From NCBI GenBank assembly GCA_015956445.1, contig WIUZ02000012.1, positions 310,001 through 374,000 of the forward strand: a stretch of DNA of 64,000 nucleotides. Reading direction: 5' to 3'. The stretch is from Thelephora terrestris. Taxonomy: Eukaryota; Basidiomycota; Agaricomycetes; Thelephorales; Thelephoraceae. The position numbers and the translations under genes were made by a program. A model generated the notes under the pieces. The model was not told where the DNA came from. It did not search any database and worked only from the letters and a program-made list of their open reading frames with translations. This document shows, in pieces, positions 43,997-54,994 of this stretch. Every line of letters starts with the position of its first letter. Position 1 is the first letter of the stretch.

Positions 43997-44623
43997 CTGA
44001 AGCGGGCCCTCCACCAGTCCAGCCTGATTTTCCCGTAGGACCACAGTGGCCGATTCTAGGGCAAGCGGGTGATGCCTCCAAATCCATCGAGGGCTTCGTT
44101 CGAGTCCATCCAGACTTTCCCCGTTTTCAACACAAGGCCTCGAATTCCCTTACTAATTGTAGGCGGCCGGTGTATGGAGCTAATTAGTTAACACTCGCCG
44201 ATTTCGAATTTTCTCATATTCACTCTTAGCAGCGTATTTGGCCAACAGCGTTGTCGCTTTGTATAGTATTTAGTTGTGAGACGAGGGCGCCCATGGGTCA
44301 GGCGATTACTCACCAGCAGCTCCAGTTGGAACCGCAATCCTAAGCACCCGAACGCACTACAATGAGGAACATCAATCTCAATCTCAATTGCATCTATGTT
44401 AAGATCAAAGTAAATCTTCCCAATCAGCACAAGGGCAGAAAGAGCAGTTTACTTTGAGATACGTCTAAGGAGCAAGAAGCGATCCAGGTTCCCCCCCTTT
44501 GTCAATTCTAGGATTGGAAGACAAGGGGGAAGGTCTCCCCTCTTGGAAAAGGACGACCCTGGATTGTATCTTGTGAGTATGGAGCGTCTAATATACTTGC
44601 GGAGAAACTACATGGGATGTAAG
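43997..44623. other. Convergent intergenic region
   Basis: 627 bp between CGI121 and the Zn2Cys6 gene. No coding signal, RNA or repeat recognised. Confidence 0.4.
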
Positions 44624-45424
44624 CTAGTCAAAGGAGGGTGGTAAAAACAGATTAGGGTCTAGATCCGATGTTGGTATATCATAAAGAGCGAAAAAGGATG
44701 GGTCCATGAGCCCAGTCTGGAAGTATGGGTCGGTGAGCGGCATCACAGGAAGTTGAAAGGATTGGTCAAGGTATGTCACCCCGGGGAAGTTACTCTGTAC
44801 GACGTTGTAGCCTAGAACAGGGTGGTCAGACTGTTCTACCAGGGATAGTCGCGATGTTGAGGGGACGGGAGAGTGATGTTGTGGCTGTTGCGTCTCACTA
44901 GCACCAGTTTCTAAGGGCATTATCTTACGAAGCTTTCCGGAAGGTTTAAGGTGGCTATTGTCCCAAGTGCACACGCTTCCAGATGCACTACACGTCCCGC
45001 ACTGCGGACGGACGCCGTCACATTTCTGAGCGATAGTCAGGAAACCCAGCCTTCAAAAGGATGAACGGATGAGAAACTGACCCGTTTTCTTCGCCTTTGA
45101 ATTGCTGATCGTCAGGGATGAGGAAAAGGTTTCCAACACATGGGCTTACTTGCAAGGTTCACAGGCCCGTCGTCTGGCCAACTTGGTCCGACGCTTGGCG
45201 ACAGGGGGGGCTGGGTAGAGGCATTTACCCTGCCTCCCACTAGAAACACAGCGCACACACTCCGGTTCATCACCTGTACATTCCTAGGGAAGTGAGCAAA
45301 TGAGCGGGTGGTCGGTGAGATAATTACGAGATTTTGGTCCCTGTGAACAGTCGCCAGTCAGCATGCGTTCTTCATCGTAAAATTTGAGCACCCGCCTGCA
45401 AGGCATACATCGTCTGGGCTCCAT
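44624..45424 (-). CDS. Zn(II)2Cys6 transcription factor with two cysteine clusters
   Basis: Short fungal-type zinc-cluster regulator. The clear cluster is ACEPCKRRKRKCDGVRPQCG, then TCSASGSVCTWD, spread over three exons (about 45165-44980), with canonical spacing CX2CX6CX6CX2CX6C. Upstream of it, the exon at about 45290-45180 encodes ECTGDEPECVRCVSSGRQGK, then CLYP, which is the second half of another cluster, and a likely first exon at 45424-45392 encodes MEPRRCMPCRR, its first half. The joining exon between these is uncertain. The C-terminal half is a Ser/Gln/Pro-rich region with VMPLTDPYFQTGLMDPSFFA, possibly an activation domain. There is no fungal-specific middle homology domain, and the total length is small. 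Target genes unknown. Confidence 0.75.
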
Positions 45425-45884
45425 AGCTGGGACGATATGCGGTGAGCCGTCCTGCCGAGGTAGCTGCGATTAAATACTCCCCCGAGCCGCCGCGAGACGA
45501 CGTGTACAATTGGCTCCGTAAGCCAGCTCTTTGCCTCGCAGCGAGTCATGACGACTCTTGAACATTCCGAACGACGAAGCGGAGTTGGGCTGTGTTGTGG
45601 ATCCGGGAGTGCATGTTCCCATTTGAGCGCTTAATGGTTAGTCATAGATCGCGAACCGTTTCTGGAGCTTTCTCGAGGGTGCCGGGACGGGATCACGAGC
45701 AGAACAGGCCAGCGAAGTGAGAAATATGCGGCGCGTGACATTCAGGGCGTTCAACTTGGTTGTTCGGAGAGGATGAGCAAATGCTGGGTACGTGACGGCT
45801 GGCGCACTGAGTTTACGGGAACCGGTCCCTGACAGATTTCTGAGATCGACTGTAACTTTGTTTTCTCACACTCCGACCACTACC
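45425..45884. promoter_or_regulatory. Divergent region, Zn2Cys6 gene / NDUFB7
   Basis: 460 bp between the two starts; contains the promoters of both genes. Nothing specific recognised. Confidence 0.4.
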
Positions 45885-46295
45885 ATGACCTCTTCATTGA
45901 CCGCGTCTCAAACGGAAGCTAAGCAAGCCCGTATTCCGCTCGGCTGGAGGGACCAATGCTCCTCGTGAGCCTCACGAAACTCGTCAAATGCGAAATCTGG
46001 ACTGAGACTTTGGTCGTTTTACCTAGGCTATTGATCCCGTTGAACGTATGCCGGAAGGGGACTCTTTACATGCCATGGGAATGCGAAAACGAGAGGCACG
46101 CTTACGAGAAGTGCGTCTACACTAATTATCTTGTGGGTTGGTTGGCGTCTGACTTTCCGTCTGCCCAGATGCCAGTACGACGAGTGAGTCTCAACGGGGC
46201 TTCCAATTCCCGCCGTACAACTACTCACAACTTCCTCTAGCTATATGCATCGCATGAAGGAACTCTCAAAGAGGAAGCTTTCCGAATCGGAGTGA
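45885..46295 (+). CDS. Complex I subunit NDUFB7 (B18), twin CX9C
   Basis: Accessory subunit of NADH:ubiquinone oxidoreductase on the intermembrane-space side. Four exons (45885-45964, 46027-46110, 46169-46183, 46241-46295) give 77 residues. The third exon is only 15 nt and supplies CQYDD. The two CX9C motifs are C-SSLLIPLNV-C and C-ENERHAYEK-C, the hallmark of the Mia40 import pathway, with GTLYMPWECENERHAYEKC as the family signature. It ends HRMKELSKRKLSESE. The 15-nt exon is required both for the second CX9C motif and for the frame, so this splice pattern is well supported. Tail-to-tail with SCO1. Confidence 0.93.
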
Positions 46296-46425
46296 CCAAT
46301 AGACGACTTTGTCACCTGCGCTTCGCATCGCATACATCCAGCGAGTCCGAACCCGACACCAGAGGCGATGTAAGAGTTGTGATAATACTTATTGCAAATA
46401 TAATATACGTGACGCCAACGGAAAT

Positions 46426-47408
46426 CTACATCTTCCACCTGCCGTCCTTTTCCCATTCTCCGATTTCCTTTTCAACTCGGGCGACCACGGCTTCCATGCT
46501 GGTATCCTTGCCGAACGCGTCAACAAACTGGCCATCTGGATCCATGAAATAGAAGAAGATTGAGTGATCAACAAGGTAGTCGTCATCCGCCTTGGCCGTT
46601 GGCGGTGTTGAGAAGTAGACCCGATAGGCTTTGCAGACAGCTTTGGTGTCCTGGTAGGATCCCGTGAGTCCGACCAATCTGGGATGGAATTCAGACAAGT
46701 AGGAAGCTATCCTAGCAGGCGTATCCCGCGGTGGGTCGACAGAAATGAAGACCGGTTGTATGGCGGTTCCGTATCGCTTTTCTGCGGCGCAAGTAAGTGA
46801 GCCGAACCCAAAGGAAACACATAGCCCGGACGTACCGAGGGCATTTACGGCCCCACCCATCTTGTCCAACTCTTCCGGGCAGATGTCAGGACAATTGGTA
46901 AATCCAAAATAAATCAAAGTCCATTTTCCCAGCACATCCTTCTCAGTGAAAGGCTTGTTATCGTGTGTGAGCAGCGAGAACGGGCCGCCGATTTGGGGTC
47001 TACCGTAGGCTTTGCTCGCGAGTTCTTCCTCTGTCCCAAGCCATGAGTAACTCGTAAACCAAAATGACGTTCATCGCACAACCTTTCTTTTTCTTCAAGG
47101 ATTCCTTCTCGGATTTGAAGTAATAAAACAACCCGGCGCCGGTAGCGATGAAGATGGCGGCTGCAGTCGGGGAGAACACCTGAAACACATTGTCACAAGC
47201 CCCCGAACTCCTTTGAGTGACGCAGAGGACTTACGCCAACCGCTGTTCTATCCCGGTCACCCGAAGAAGGGACAGACGAGTATGCCCGCGAGCAACGAGT
47301 GTGCCGGACTGCCGAGCGTGAATCCACGCGAACATTCGTTAGAGTACGTTCCGACCGTGTCGACGAACGATAGGCATGACGAAGTCCACGGAGGATGACC
47401 GCCTGCAT
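46426..47408 (-). CDS. SCO1: SCO1-type copper chaperone for cytochrome c oxidase
   Basis: Inner-membrane protein that delivers copper to the CuA site of Cox2. The N-terminus MQAVILRGLRHAYRSSTRSE is a mitochondrial presequence; then comes a membrane helix (FSPTAAAIFIATGAGLFYYF) and a basic stretch. The thioredoxin-like domain has the copper motif NCPDICPEELDKM (CxxxC) and the distal His in DDDYLVDHSIFFYFMDPDGQ. Other signatures are WTLIYFGFTNC and PVFISVDPPRDTPARIASYL. One intron sits between ALG and EKRYG, within what looks like an open frame; the GTACGT donor supports it. All copper ligands are present. The stop is at 46426, 130 bp from the NDUFB7 stop. Confidence 0.95.
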
Positions 47409-47561
47409 TTGAGGTTCTCGATCGGTCCGACGGGTCGAGTTGGAGCGCCCACATCCTTCGCAGCGTAATGGAGGTCTCGTGATTAATCACCAAACCTATA
47501 TATACACAATAGCAGAATTACGCAAATACAAAGCAACGGTAGCGAGAGGGTCCATTTACAT

Positions 47562-48912
47562 CTACAGGAGACTAACTGATAGAAAAGGGTCCGTTGCTTC
47601 CAAACCGTTCGAGGGGGAAACGGTGGGGATGTGTGACGGCCGAGGGATGTAGAGACCTGCAGGGGAAAAAGCTATTTCCTTGGATTGTCTTGGATTAGCG
47701 TCCAGGCTTCCCGCTACATACGCGAAAGGCGCTCGACTCCGTTGCTGAGAATGTAGGTTCAATCGAGTGACCATCAAGCAAAAAGAGATTCCGAGCATCG
47801 GGTTAGTCTACAGAATGTTCGGTCAACTCGAAGGTTAGCGGATGGGGAGGGAGTAGAGCTTGCAATATACACGAAGGCCAAAGAAACAGTTGGGTCTCCC
47901 ACATATACGAAAAATGTTAGGCCGACGAATAGCCTGGTCACAAGTCAGTGCACAGCGAGTTCGAGGAATTGTGGGAGCTTACAGCCACATTCCCGCAGAT
48001 TCAATGAATATCCACAGAACCGCCTGTTGGTGTGAGACAGCCGAGGAGACCGAAGTTACTACTCCCACTCACAGTCAATGGGTAGATCGTGGGATGACGA
48101 GGAGTCTTGTGCTGAGCTCTCCAAATGAAAAACGCGATGGCAACCAAACAGTAAAGGTTTTCTCTAGTGAAGTTAGAATCACTGATGGAATGTTCAAACT
48201 CTGTGTCCTCACCCGAATGTCAGAGTAAAACACACGATAGCCCAGGTGTGAAACGGTTTCGTCGATTCCGGGTCAAGGAAATCCAGTTTCAAAGTGGTCT
48301 TTAGTAAGTAAAGTCCACACGCTTGAGTTGAATAGTGTCAGTTGTATGGTGAGCGTTTGGGAGAAATGAGGCACCCACCGACGAGAGCGACGCACATGGT
48401 GCACGGCACTGCAACGATGGTCCACTTTCGATTGCAGACGAAATACAAGCGGTAGATCTTCGTGCACAAAGGTCAGCGCTTGGTTGTGCAGTCCGGTAGT
48501 GGTACGTTACCAAGAGGCAATCTCCCATCCATGCTTGAACTTCATACACGATGAACCGTGCCAAATTGGTCCCGTTCCTTTGATTGCCAAACGCGTCATC
48601 GATTGTGGGCAGATCTGATCCGCTCAGGAAGACGTCATAACATCTCCAGAAGTTAAGGATCCAGTGCTATCTCAACTTGAACACATACTCGACGTTGTCC
48701 AGAATCACCCGGGAAACACTCACAGTAGAAATAAACCCGAGCAAAAGGATAGAAAACCCCATGGTAAGCTTATTTGCAGTCCCCAGCTTCTCCTGCCTCC
48801 AGCGCTCCCGCTGGGTGATCGCAGCAGCGATGAAGATCATGATAAACGCTCCATAGAGAAGACTTTCGAGGACGAAGCCAATGAGTACTGAGGACGCGAG
48901 TCTGCCAGCCAT
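47562..48912 (-). CDS. Multi-pass (7TM-like) membrane protein of Agaricomycete type
   Basis: Several exons encode successive hydrophobic helices: RLASSVLIGFVLESLLYGAF, LTMGFSILLLGFISTVSVSR, VYRLYFVCNRKWTIVAVPCT, AVLWIFIESAGMWL, LFVGLTFFVYVGDPTVSLAF and the terminal block NPMLGISFCLMVTRLNL, then a hydrophilic tail. The order (VYRLY...NRKW, later IFIESA, then PxLGISF) matches a very large family of mushroom membrane proteins, often annotated DUF6533/6534-like, with no proven function. The start is at 48912 (MAGRLASS). The intron before NPMLGISF seems to use a GC donor (GCAAGC) and AG acceptor. Exact exon ends in the middle are uncertain. Confidence 0.65.
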
Positions 48913-50164
48913 GTTTGCCGACTCGAATCTTGTCGAAGAGCGAAGGGGGGAGAAAGGAGAGGCTTGAAACAAGCGCCGCAAGGCTGGTGGGCCTTTATGG
49001 CGAGGAGTTTCTCCAGAAAATATGACCTAAGAAACCGGCAACGGGCGCATTGTAGGTGTGTCTTTCCCGTGCGCGGTTGGCCTTGTCCTTCGTTTTCCGC
49101 TGGGTAAAGAGGGTCTCCAAAAACCCTATACTAGCCAGAGATAACGCAAATCATATATAGCCAGAGCCCATTATTCTGAGAACGTTTGCGGTACTGAAGA
49201 CCAGCAGAAACTCGCACGACCTGGGCTAGACCCTTCCGGGGAATCTCATGCACCTCGGCTGTGCACCAGAGCTGTGCCGCCCAAGGCTCGAAAAGGGGGG
49301 TCAGTTCAGTCCTTTTGATCAAACCCTCAGTCACGGGGCCCCCAGAGGCTCGGCCTTCTTGGCGTCGTCTCCGGGCCCCAGAATGAGTTGCTCCGTTCGG
49401 ACCTCGACCTCAGATCTCAGACTCTGGATCCAAGGATCCGCTTCGGCTCGGGGATAGGTAAAAGATTCTAAATCTTCCGCCGGTTTGCATTATTCAAGGG
49501 GTGGAGACTCCAATGACCCTCCTTGGGGTATAGGAGTTTTAGGAGGTGATTACTAACGCGTAGTTACAGAATTTCATGTAAACGCCGCAAGCCGGCGAGA
49601 GAACACAACCTCGAGGCATCGAGGCATACCGGAATTTGTTTGGCCACCACAGATGCTGCCGAATGCCACACATAGTTGTTATACCCATTAGTCAGTGGAT
49701 GTGCGGAAACGTGTGGTCAGCAGAGTCAAATGCCCCCTAGATTCGTGAAGATTCATGATGCACGATCGACGCGTCACCCACTGCTCGGAGACCATATGCA
49801 TGACCTGTCCACATTACTTGAGGGTTTTCACGCAGCCAACGTCAGCTGCTAAATGCAATAGTGTTTGAACTACCAAATAGGTTAAGCGTTAAAAGTTAAA
49901 AGTGTATCAATCAAAGAGTAATGGAAACGGGTAAATCGCAACCCCGTTCGCCATGTCGTGCACGCACCTCCGCAAGCGGGTTTCGCTGCAGTTTATATAG
50001 GAGCTTGGTGTGAGTAAGCCCCGGCACCGTGAATCCTAGGACATTGAGTACGAGGACCCGCCGAGATCGGTGTTGGACTCAAGTTCGGCGTCGAGTTCCC
50101 ACGCGGCTGCATTGAACCCTGTCTTTCCCAACACTTACGATCAGCTGGGGAGTGTCGTCGAACA
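48913..50164. other. Gene-free 1.25 kb
   Basis: Upstream of the membrane protein (minus) and the GH125 gene (plus), so it should contain both promoters. Short open frames, such as plus 49248-49457, resemble no protein. GC-rich at 49240-49400 and AT-richer after 49840. No repeat or RNA gene identified. Confidence 0.4.
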
Positions 50165-52707
50165 ATGCCTTTCGGCGACCCATACAGCGAAGGGTCAGCT
50201 GGGAAGGAAGTGCTTGCTTCTCCGTCACTGCAGCCTGGTCTCAACCGCGGAACACTCACCGCACAACACAGGCGATCATGCCAGCATTGGATCGGCAAGG
50301 CTCCGAAAGTGCGCTGGAAGAATAAATTCCTCCTTCCCGGAACTGTCGTTCTCGTTATCTACGCTGTCATGGGACAGTGGTTCCACGTACCGTTTATATT
50401 TTTTACTTCTCCAACGAAACCGGCGGCAAGACAATGCCCTTCGTACACCGAGTACTCTAAGGTTGGCGCCCACATTTCCTGTTCGCCCCAGCATCGACAT
50501 AGCATTCCCAGAGCCCACATGGAACGCCATCGGATGGCCCACTCGGTCTGCCGTATATGCGTCCAGACCTCGCGTGCAGAACTTTCACAAGTGTTGCGGT
50601 GGAAGTAAGTCAGTCGTCCGGGGCGTCCTCCGCGCGGCTCATGACGTATAAGGATGTGATTCGCGAATTGGGTGGTCGCATGAAAGACCCAGATCTTGCG
50701 AGGCTGTTTGAAAACACCTTTCCAAACACTCTCGGCGGGTATTCTGTTGTCGTTGATGCAGGGTTTTCTTGACATACGTGTACAGATACCACCGTCAAGT
50801 ACTTTGATAAAGTGAGGATCCAATCACCGGCATACCTTCCCAGCCTAATACCATGCGGAGACCGAAAATGTCGCGTTCATCGTCACAGGAGTACGTTGGT
50901 CGCGAACACAGAGAGGAAGGACACTCACTGCTAAGTATTCAGGACATTGCGTTGGCTGCCCGCATTTAGGGAAATTTTAGGAAGCACTGACGACACTCTG
51001 CAGGGCACAGTGGTTGCGAGACACGGCAAACCAAGTGCGTCATATAAACCCCATTGGCATGAGACGGGGTCTAAGCTGACAATGAATAGTTCGCTCACTA
51101 TTTCCCACTATTGTCAAAAGATGCGAATCTTGCAGCTCTTGTCAGGGCGGTGATCAATACAGAATCCAGATACGTCGCGGAGTACCCATACTGTGGGGCA
51201 TTCCAACCTCCTCCAGAGAGCAGACTGGAGCCGACAGAGAACGATTGGGCCACAGGGGTGATAGTCAATCCGTTAGTGGTTCTCCATTCATTCGCGGAGG
51301 GAGGGCTTACCCGAAATAGGCCAGTGGACAATGAAACCGTTTTCGAGTGCAAGGTGAGAATCTTGGTGTGCCACTGTGAATCGCTGGCAAATGACCACTA
51401 CGTATAGTACGAGATCGATTCATTGTGTGCGTTCTTGAAACTGTCGAGGTCATACTTTCAGCAAACGAATGATTCATCGTTCATGAATGAATATTGCACG
51501 TATCTCAACTCACCTCCGGCACTGCAATACTTATTTTGACCAAGGGCACTCGGCGATCAACCAGATAATCCGCGTAATCGAGGAGCAATCTCAGGCGAGC
51601 TGGGACGAAGACTTCAACTTCGTATCGTACTATAACTGGACTGGGACTCCTGGGGCGTCGCTCTCTCCCTTGGTCAACAATGATGGGAATGGTGAACCGA
51701 AGGGTTACACCGGTATGGTAGGAACCCATCACCGACCTTCCGATGACCTCACCACCTTCGGTCAGTTTATCTGTTTTCCTCGACGTTGATCCTGACGTTC
51801 GACATCTTCAAGCCTTCTTGACGCCTGCAAACGCAATGCTGAGCGTAGAGCTTGGGTTCCTCGCAGAAATTATGGACGCAGCGGGACAGAATTCCTTGGT
51901 AGCATCGTCAGCACGAACATGGAGTAAGCGAATCAGGGACGCACTCTGGGATACGACGGTCTCTACTTTTCCCTGAATCTCTGCCATAAGTTGATCGATG
52001 ACTCGCAGATCGAGGATGGAGTGTTTGCTTACGAAACTAATGGCTTGGGATCCAAGTATTTCATGGATGATGCGAACGTTCCGGTATGAATCCCTTCTTC
52101 GCAAACAGCAGGTCATACCATGACAGTGGATAGTCGTTACTGTCACTTCCGTATCTCGGCTTCCTTGACAGGAACAATCCGACATACAAGAGTTCTCGTG
52201 AATACCTTCTATCCGCACGAAACCCATACTACGTGGAAGGAAATGTTTTCAAAGGGATCGGGTTAGTACCCCAGATACATCCCATTGTCGTGCTGCGCAC
52301 TCATCTTTCACAGTGGGCCGCACGCCAGAGCATGGCGACCATGGTGCGCAAGGCTGCACCGTCCCCGTAGCAGCACCTTGTTTCCTGATTCCCGGGTTCT
52401 ACAGGCCGATGTCATTGGTTTCTTCCATATTCGGGAGCGATGACGATACCGAGATCTTGAACGCCCTATACACCATCGCGAACGCAAGTTAGCTCAAATT
52501 TCCATCGGGAAACTGGAAACTGATCTACCACAATAGAACACCGCAGGCCTTGGCTTGATCCATGAAGCGCAACACATCCATAACTCTTCCGACTACACCA
52601 GACCTTGGTTTGCGTGGGCCAACTCCTACTTCGCCGAGATGATCCTTGATCTGGCCGCGCGTAAACCGCATCTGATCCTAAAAGCCAACGAAAGCTACCA
52701 TGTATGA
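50165..52707 (+). CDS. GH125 family glycosidase (Mug157-like, exo-alpha-1,6-mannosidase)
   Basis: By family, removes alpha-1,6-linked mannose; the fungal members are type II membrane or secreted proteins. The N-terminus has a cytosolic head and a membrane anchor (FLLPGTVVLVIYAVMGQWFH). Blocks typical of GH125/DUF1237 follow: YMRPDLACRTFTSVAVE, GRMKDPDLARLFENTFPNTL, DTTVKYFD, FQPPPESRLEPTENDWATGV, YNWTGTPGASL, HHRPSDDLTTF, NAMLSVELGFLAEIMDAAGQ, SKYFMDDANVPSLLSLPYLG, FGSDDDTEILNALYTIANA, GLIHEAQHIHNSSDYTRPWF and AWANSYFAEMILDLAARKPH. Many introns. The stop is at 52705-52707. The segment GIGGPHARAWRPWPMSL reads differently from the GPHxGxGMIWPMS usual for the family, so the splice there may be misjudged. 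Confidence 0.88.
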
Positions 52708-53151
52708 CGCAATAAGCGATGTTGGAGATAGCCGATAGAAGCTAGGATAGCATGGGGCCATCTAGTGAGGCCAGAGGGTCATACTTACCTTTCCCACCAC
52801 CACCCCTTACACCGCCTAATGCGGAGCAGGAACTAAGGAACAGAGATACTTACCTGAACTCAGGCCGACCTGAGATCCCGCATGCCCCCGCCGCATACTT
52901 ACCCGAGCCTCCGTATACCTACCCGGTCCTCCGGATCCACGGAAAATCCTTGATAGCCGTTGGGCCCCTGCTGTCGCTAGAAATGCAAAAGGGGAACGTA
53001 AAGTAGCGAAATGATAGAGGAGTGAACGAAGGAGGGGAAGGGAAAACGAAAGAATTGGAAAGATACTGAAGGAGAGGGATGAAGTGATGTAGCCGTGGGC
53101 TAACGACTTCCGTGTAAACAGCGAAAAGCTGGTGAACAACTACTGGCACAC
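52708..53151. other. Convergent intergenic region
   Basis: 444 bp between GH125 and the kinase. An 84-codon plus-strand open frame (52752-53006) is Pro/Glu-rich and has no supporting features. Confidence 0.4.
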
Positions 53152-54612
53152 CTAAGTGCATAACTGGCAGCACAGCTGCCTGTAGCCATCTAGAAACCAC
53201 GCCAGTGCCGCGCCAAGCAGAGAGGCGCCGGTATTTGTAGCACTGGGGATAGGTATGACGGGTTCAAGGGGAGGCTCTTCTGGCACCTCGAGAGAGGGAG
53301 CGTATGGAGCCGGCACATCGAGAACGGGGATGACGCGACCGGATTTCATCGGAGACAACCCGAATAACTTCCCAAATGAAGACAACGCAGGAGATGGTGT
53401 GCTCAGTGGCACTGTCTCAAGCAGTTCGACAAACGTAAAAGGAGCGGGAGGAGAAAGTGAAGGTGACAACTGGGAAACAATGCCAGCAAAAGGAAGTGGG
53501 GAGGGGAGATCGGGGGACGCTGAGAAATCCTCCAGGGACTTGTCAACATAGTGGAAAGGATCATCACCTTCATACGGAGGGACTTTGGAAAACACGATAT
53601 CTGAATCGTACTCCTTCTCAGGAGGCACAACCCTCGGTTGAAGAGGGGGCAGCAACTCGTGTCTTGCGAGACTGTCCCAGTCGATCCCCTTGAAGAATTT
53701 ATGCCTCTTCAACCTATCAATGGTCGGCCTGTATTCGCGATCCTTGCGAAACATCTTGTCCAAAAGATCCCACAGATCCAGGCTGATGTGGTCATAGAAA
53801 CCGAATGCAAAATCCTCCTCACAGACGAAAGATTTTATGTCCTCGTGGCTATAGCAATTCCCCATATTAAACGGCAGGCGGTCAAGGAAGAGCTCATGTA
53901 AGCAGACCGCAATGGCCCACAGATCCGCCTCGAACGAGTACGGTTTTCCCTGCCACACATCAGGGGACATATAATAGGGGGTACCGCACTCCATAACGCT
54001 CTCGAACGGTGACGCTTTGAAAGCGTTCCGGACATGGTGTGTGGGCTCGGCGTTGAAGTCGCGAGACATCCCAAAATCAGCCAAGACGATATGCCCATCG
54101 CCTGAAACGAGAAAGTTTCCAGGCTTGATGTCACGGTGAATGATGTTGTGGGAGTGAAGCTCCTCAACGGCAACGATCATCTCCGCAATGAGAACCTTCT
54201 TCTGGTGATCGGATAGGGGACCAGCCCGCTCAAGTTGGGTTTGCAGATCACCGGCAGAAAAGTAATCCAGGAGAAAGTAGACGTTCTCCGAATCTTGGAA
54301 ACAGCCCCTGAGAGAAGAACACCACTGGGCCTCGGAGACGCCGAGTAATATTTGGAACTCCCTCCTGGCAAGTTCCGCCTGATGCTTGACCTTTGGCACC
54401 ACCTTCATGGCGAACTGCCTCTCTGTGACGATGTCGTGGACAAGGAAGACGGTACCGAACTTTCCAGCCCCTAGGCCCCTGACAACGACGAAATCGTGAG
54501 TTCGAAGAAGTCGACCACTCACCACGGTTGTTCCAGACAACTCTGAGGCGCTACGGCGGTCCACGATGGGACGAATGTGGATGGACGCAGTGGCAGAAGA
54601 TGAAGACATCAT
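53152..54612 (-). CDS. Serine/threonine protein kinase, single exon
   Basis: 486 residues without introns, unusual in this window. The kinase domain occupies about residues 40-305: glycine loop GLGAGKFGTVFLVHD, VAIK-type lysine in FAMKVVPKVKHQ, hinge YFLLDYFSAGDLQTQLERAG, catalytic loop IIHRDIKPGNFLV, magnesium motif VLADFGMSRDF, activation end CGTPYYMSPDVWQGK and RKDREYRPTIDRLKRHKFF. All key residues are present, so it should be active. The DFGMS and YMSPD variants and the long Pro/Ser tail place it among the AGC-like kinases expanded in mushrooms. The C-terminus is hydrophobic (ASLLGAALAWFLDGYRQLCC) and might attach the protein to a membrane. Lack of introns could mean retro-origin. Confidence 0.88.
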   Translation of the reverse strand: MMSSSSATASIHIRPIVDRRSASELSGTTVVSGRLLRTHDFVVVRGLGAGKFGTVFLVHDIVTERQFAMKVVPKVKHQAELARREFQILLGVSEAQWCSSLRGCFQDSENVYFLLDYFSAGDLQTQLERAGPLSDHQKKVLIAEMIVAVEELHSHNIIHRDIKPGNFLVSGDGHIVLADFGMSRDFNAEPTHHVRNAFKASPFESVMECGTPYYMSPDVWQGKPYSFEADLWAIAVCLHELFLDRLPFNMGNCYSHEDIKSFVCEEDFAFGFYDHISLDLWDLLDKMFRKDREYRPTIDRLKRHKFFKGIDWDSLARHELLPPLQPRVVPPEKEYDSDIVFSKVPPYEGDDPFHYVDKSLEDFSASPDLPSPLPFAGIVSQLSPSLSPPAPFTFVELLETVPLSTPSPALSSFGKLFGLSPMKSGRVIPVLDVPAPYAPSLEVPEEPPLEPVIPIPSATNTGASLLGAALAWFLDGYRQLCCQLCT

Positions 54613-54994
54613 GACTGGGAGAGGGCGGGAAGATGGAAGTGTAAAAGGAATGATGGTGGGGAGATCGAAATGAAACCCGGATTCTTATCAAGGCTGACAC
54701 ACGCATACATCGTTCACAGTGTTGTGTCAGCGGTTAGTAAGCCTTCAGTGCGAGGACCTCCGATCGCAAACTAATGGCCTAGTGGCCCGCGGTTGGAGGT
54801 CCTCGCACCCTCACCGCTGACGCAGTGACCTGATATCGTTTTGAGGGGCGTTGTGGGAGAAGCTCGCCGTCAGATGAGCTAAAATCAGAGCGTAGATTTT
54901 CTTCGCAAGGTGCAGTTTACATATATTATGGGGCCATTTTCTGGTTTTTATCAGTGATAAATGGATTTGGGGGAAGAAAAGACGTACTTGAAAA
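54613..54994. other. Promoter of the single-exon kinase
   Basis: 382 bp. TATCAGTGATAAAT and other AT-rich stretches lie at 54930-54965 near the 3' end of the next minus-strand gene. No gene seen. Confidence 0.35.

Noticed and set aside
52752-53006. 84-codon Pro-rich plus-strand open frame between GH125 and the kinase
   Set aside because: Low complexity, no conserved pattern, and located in a convergent 3' region.
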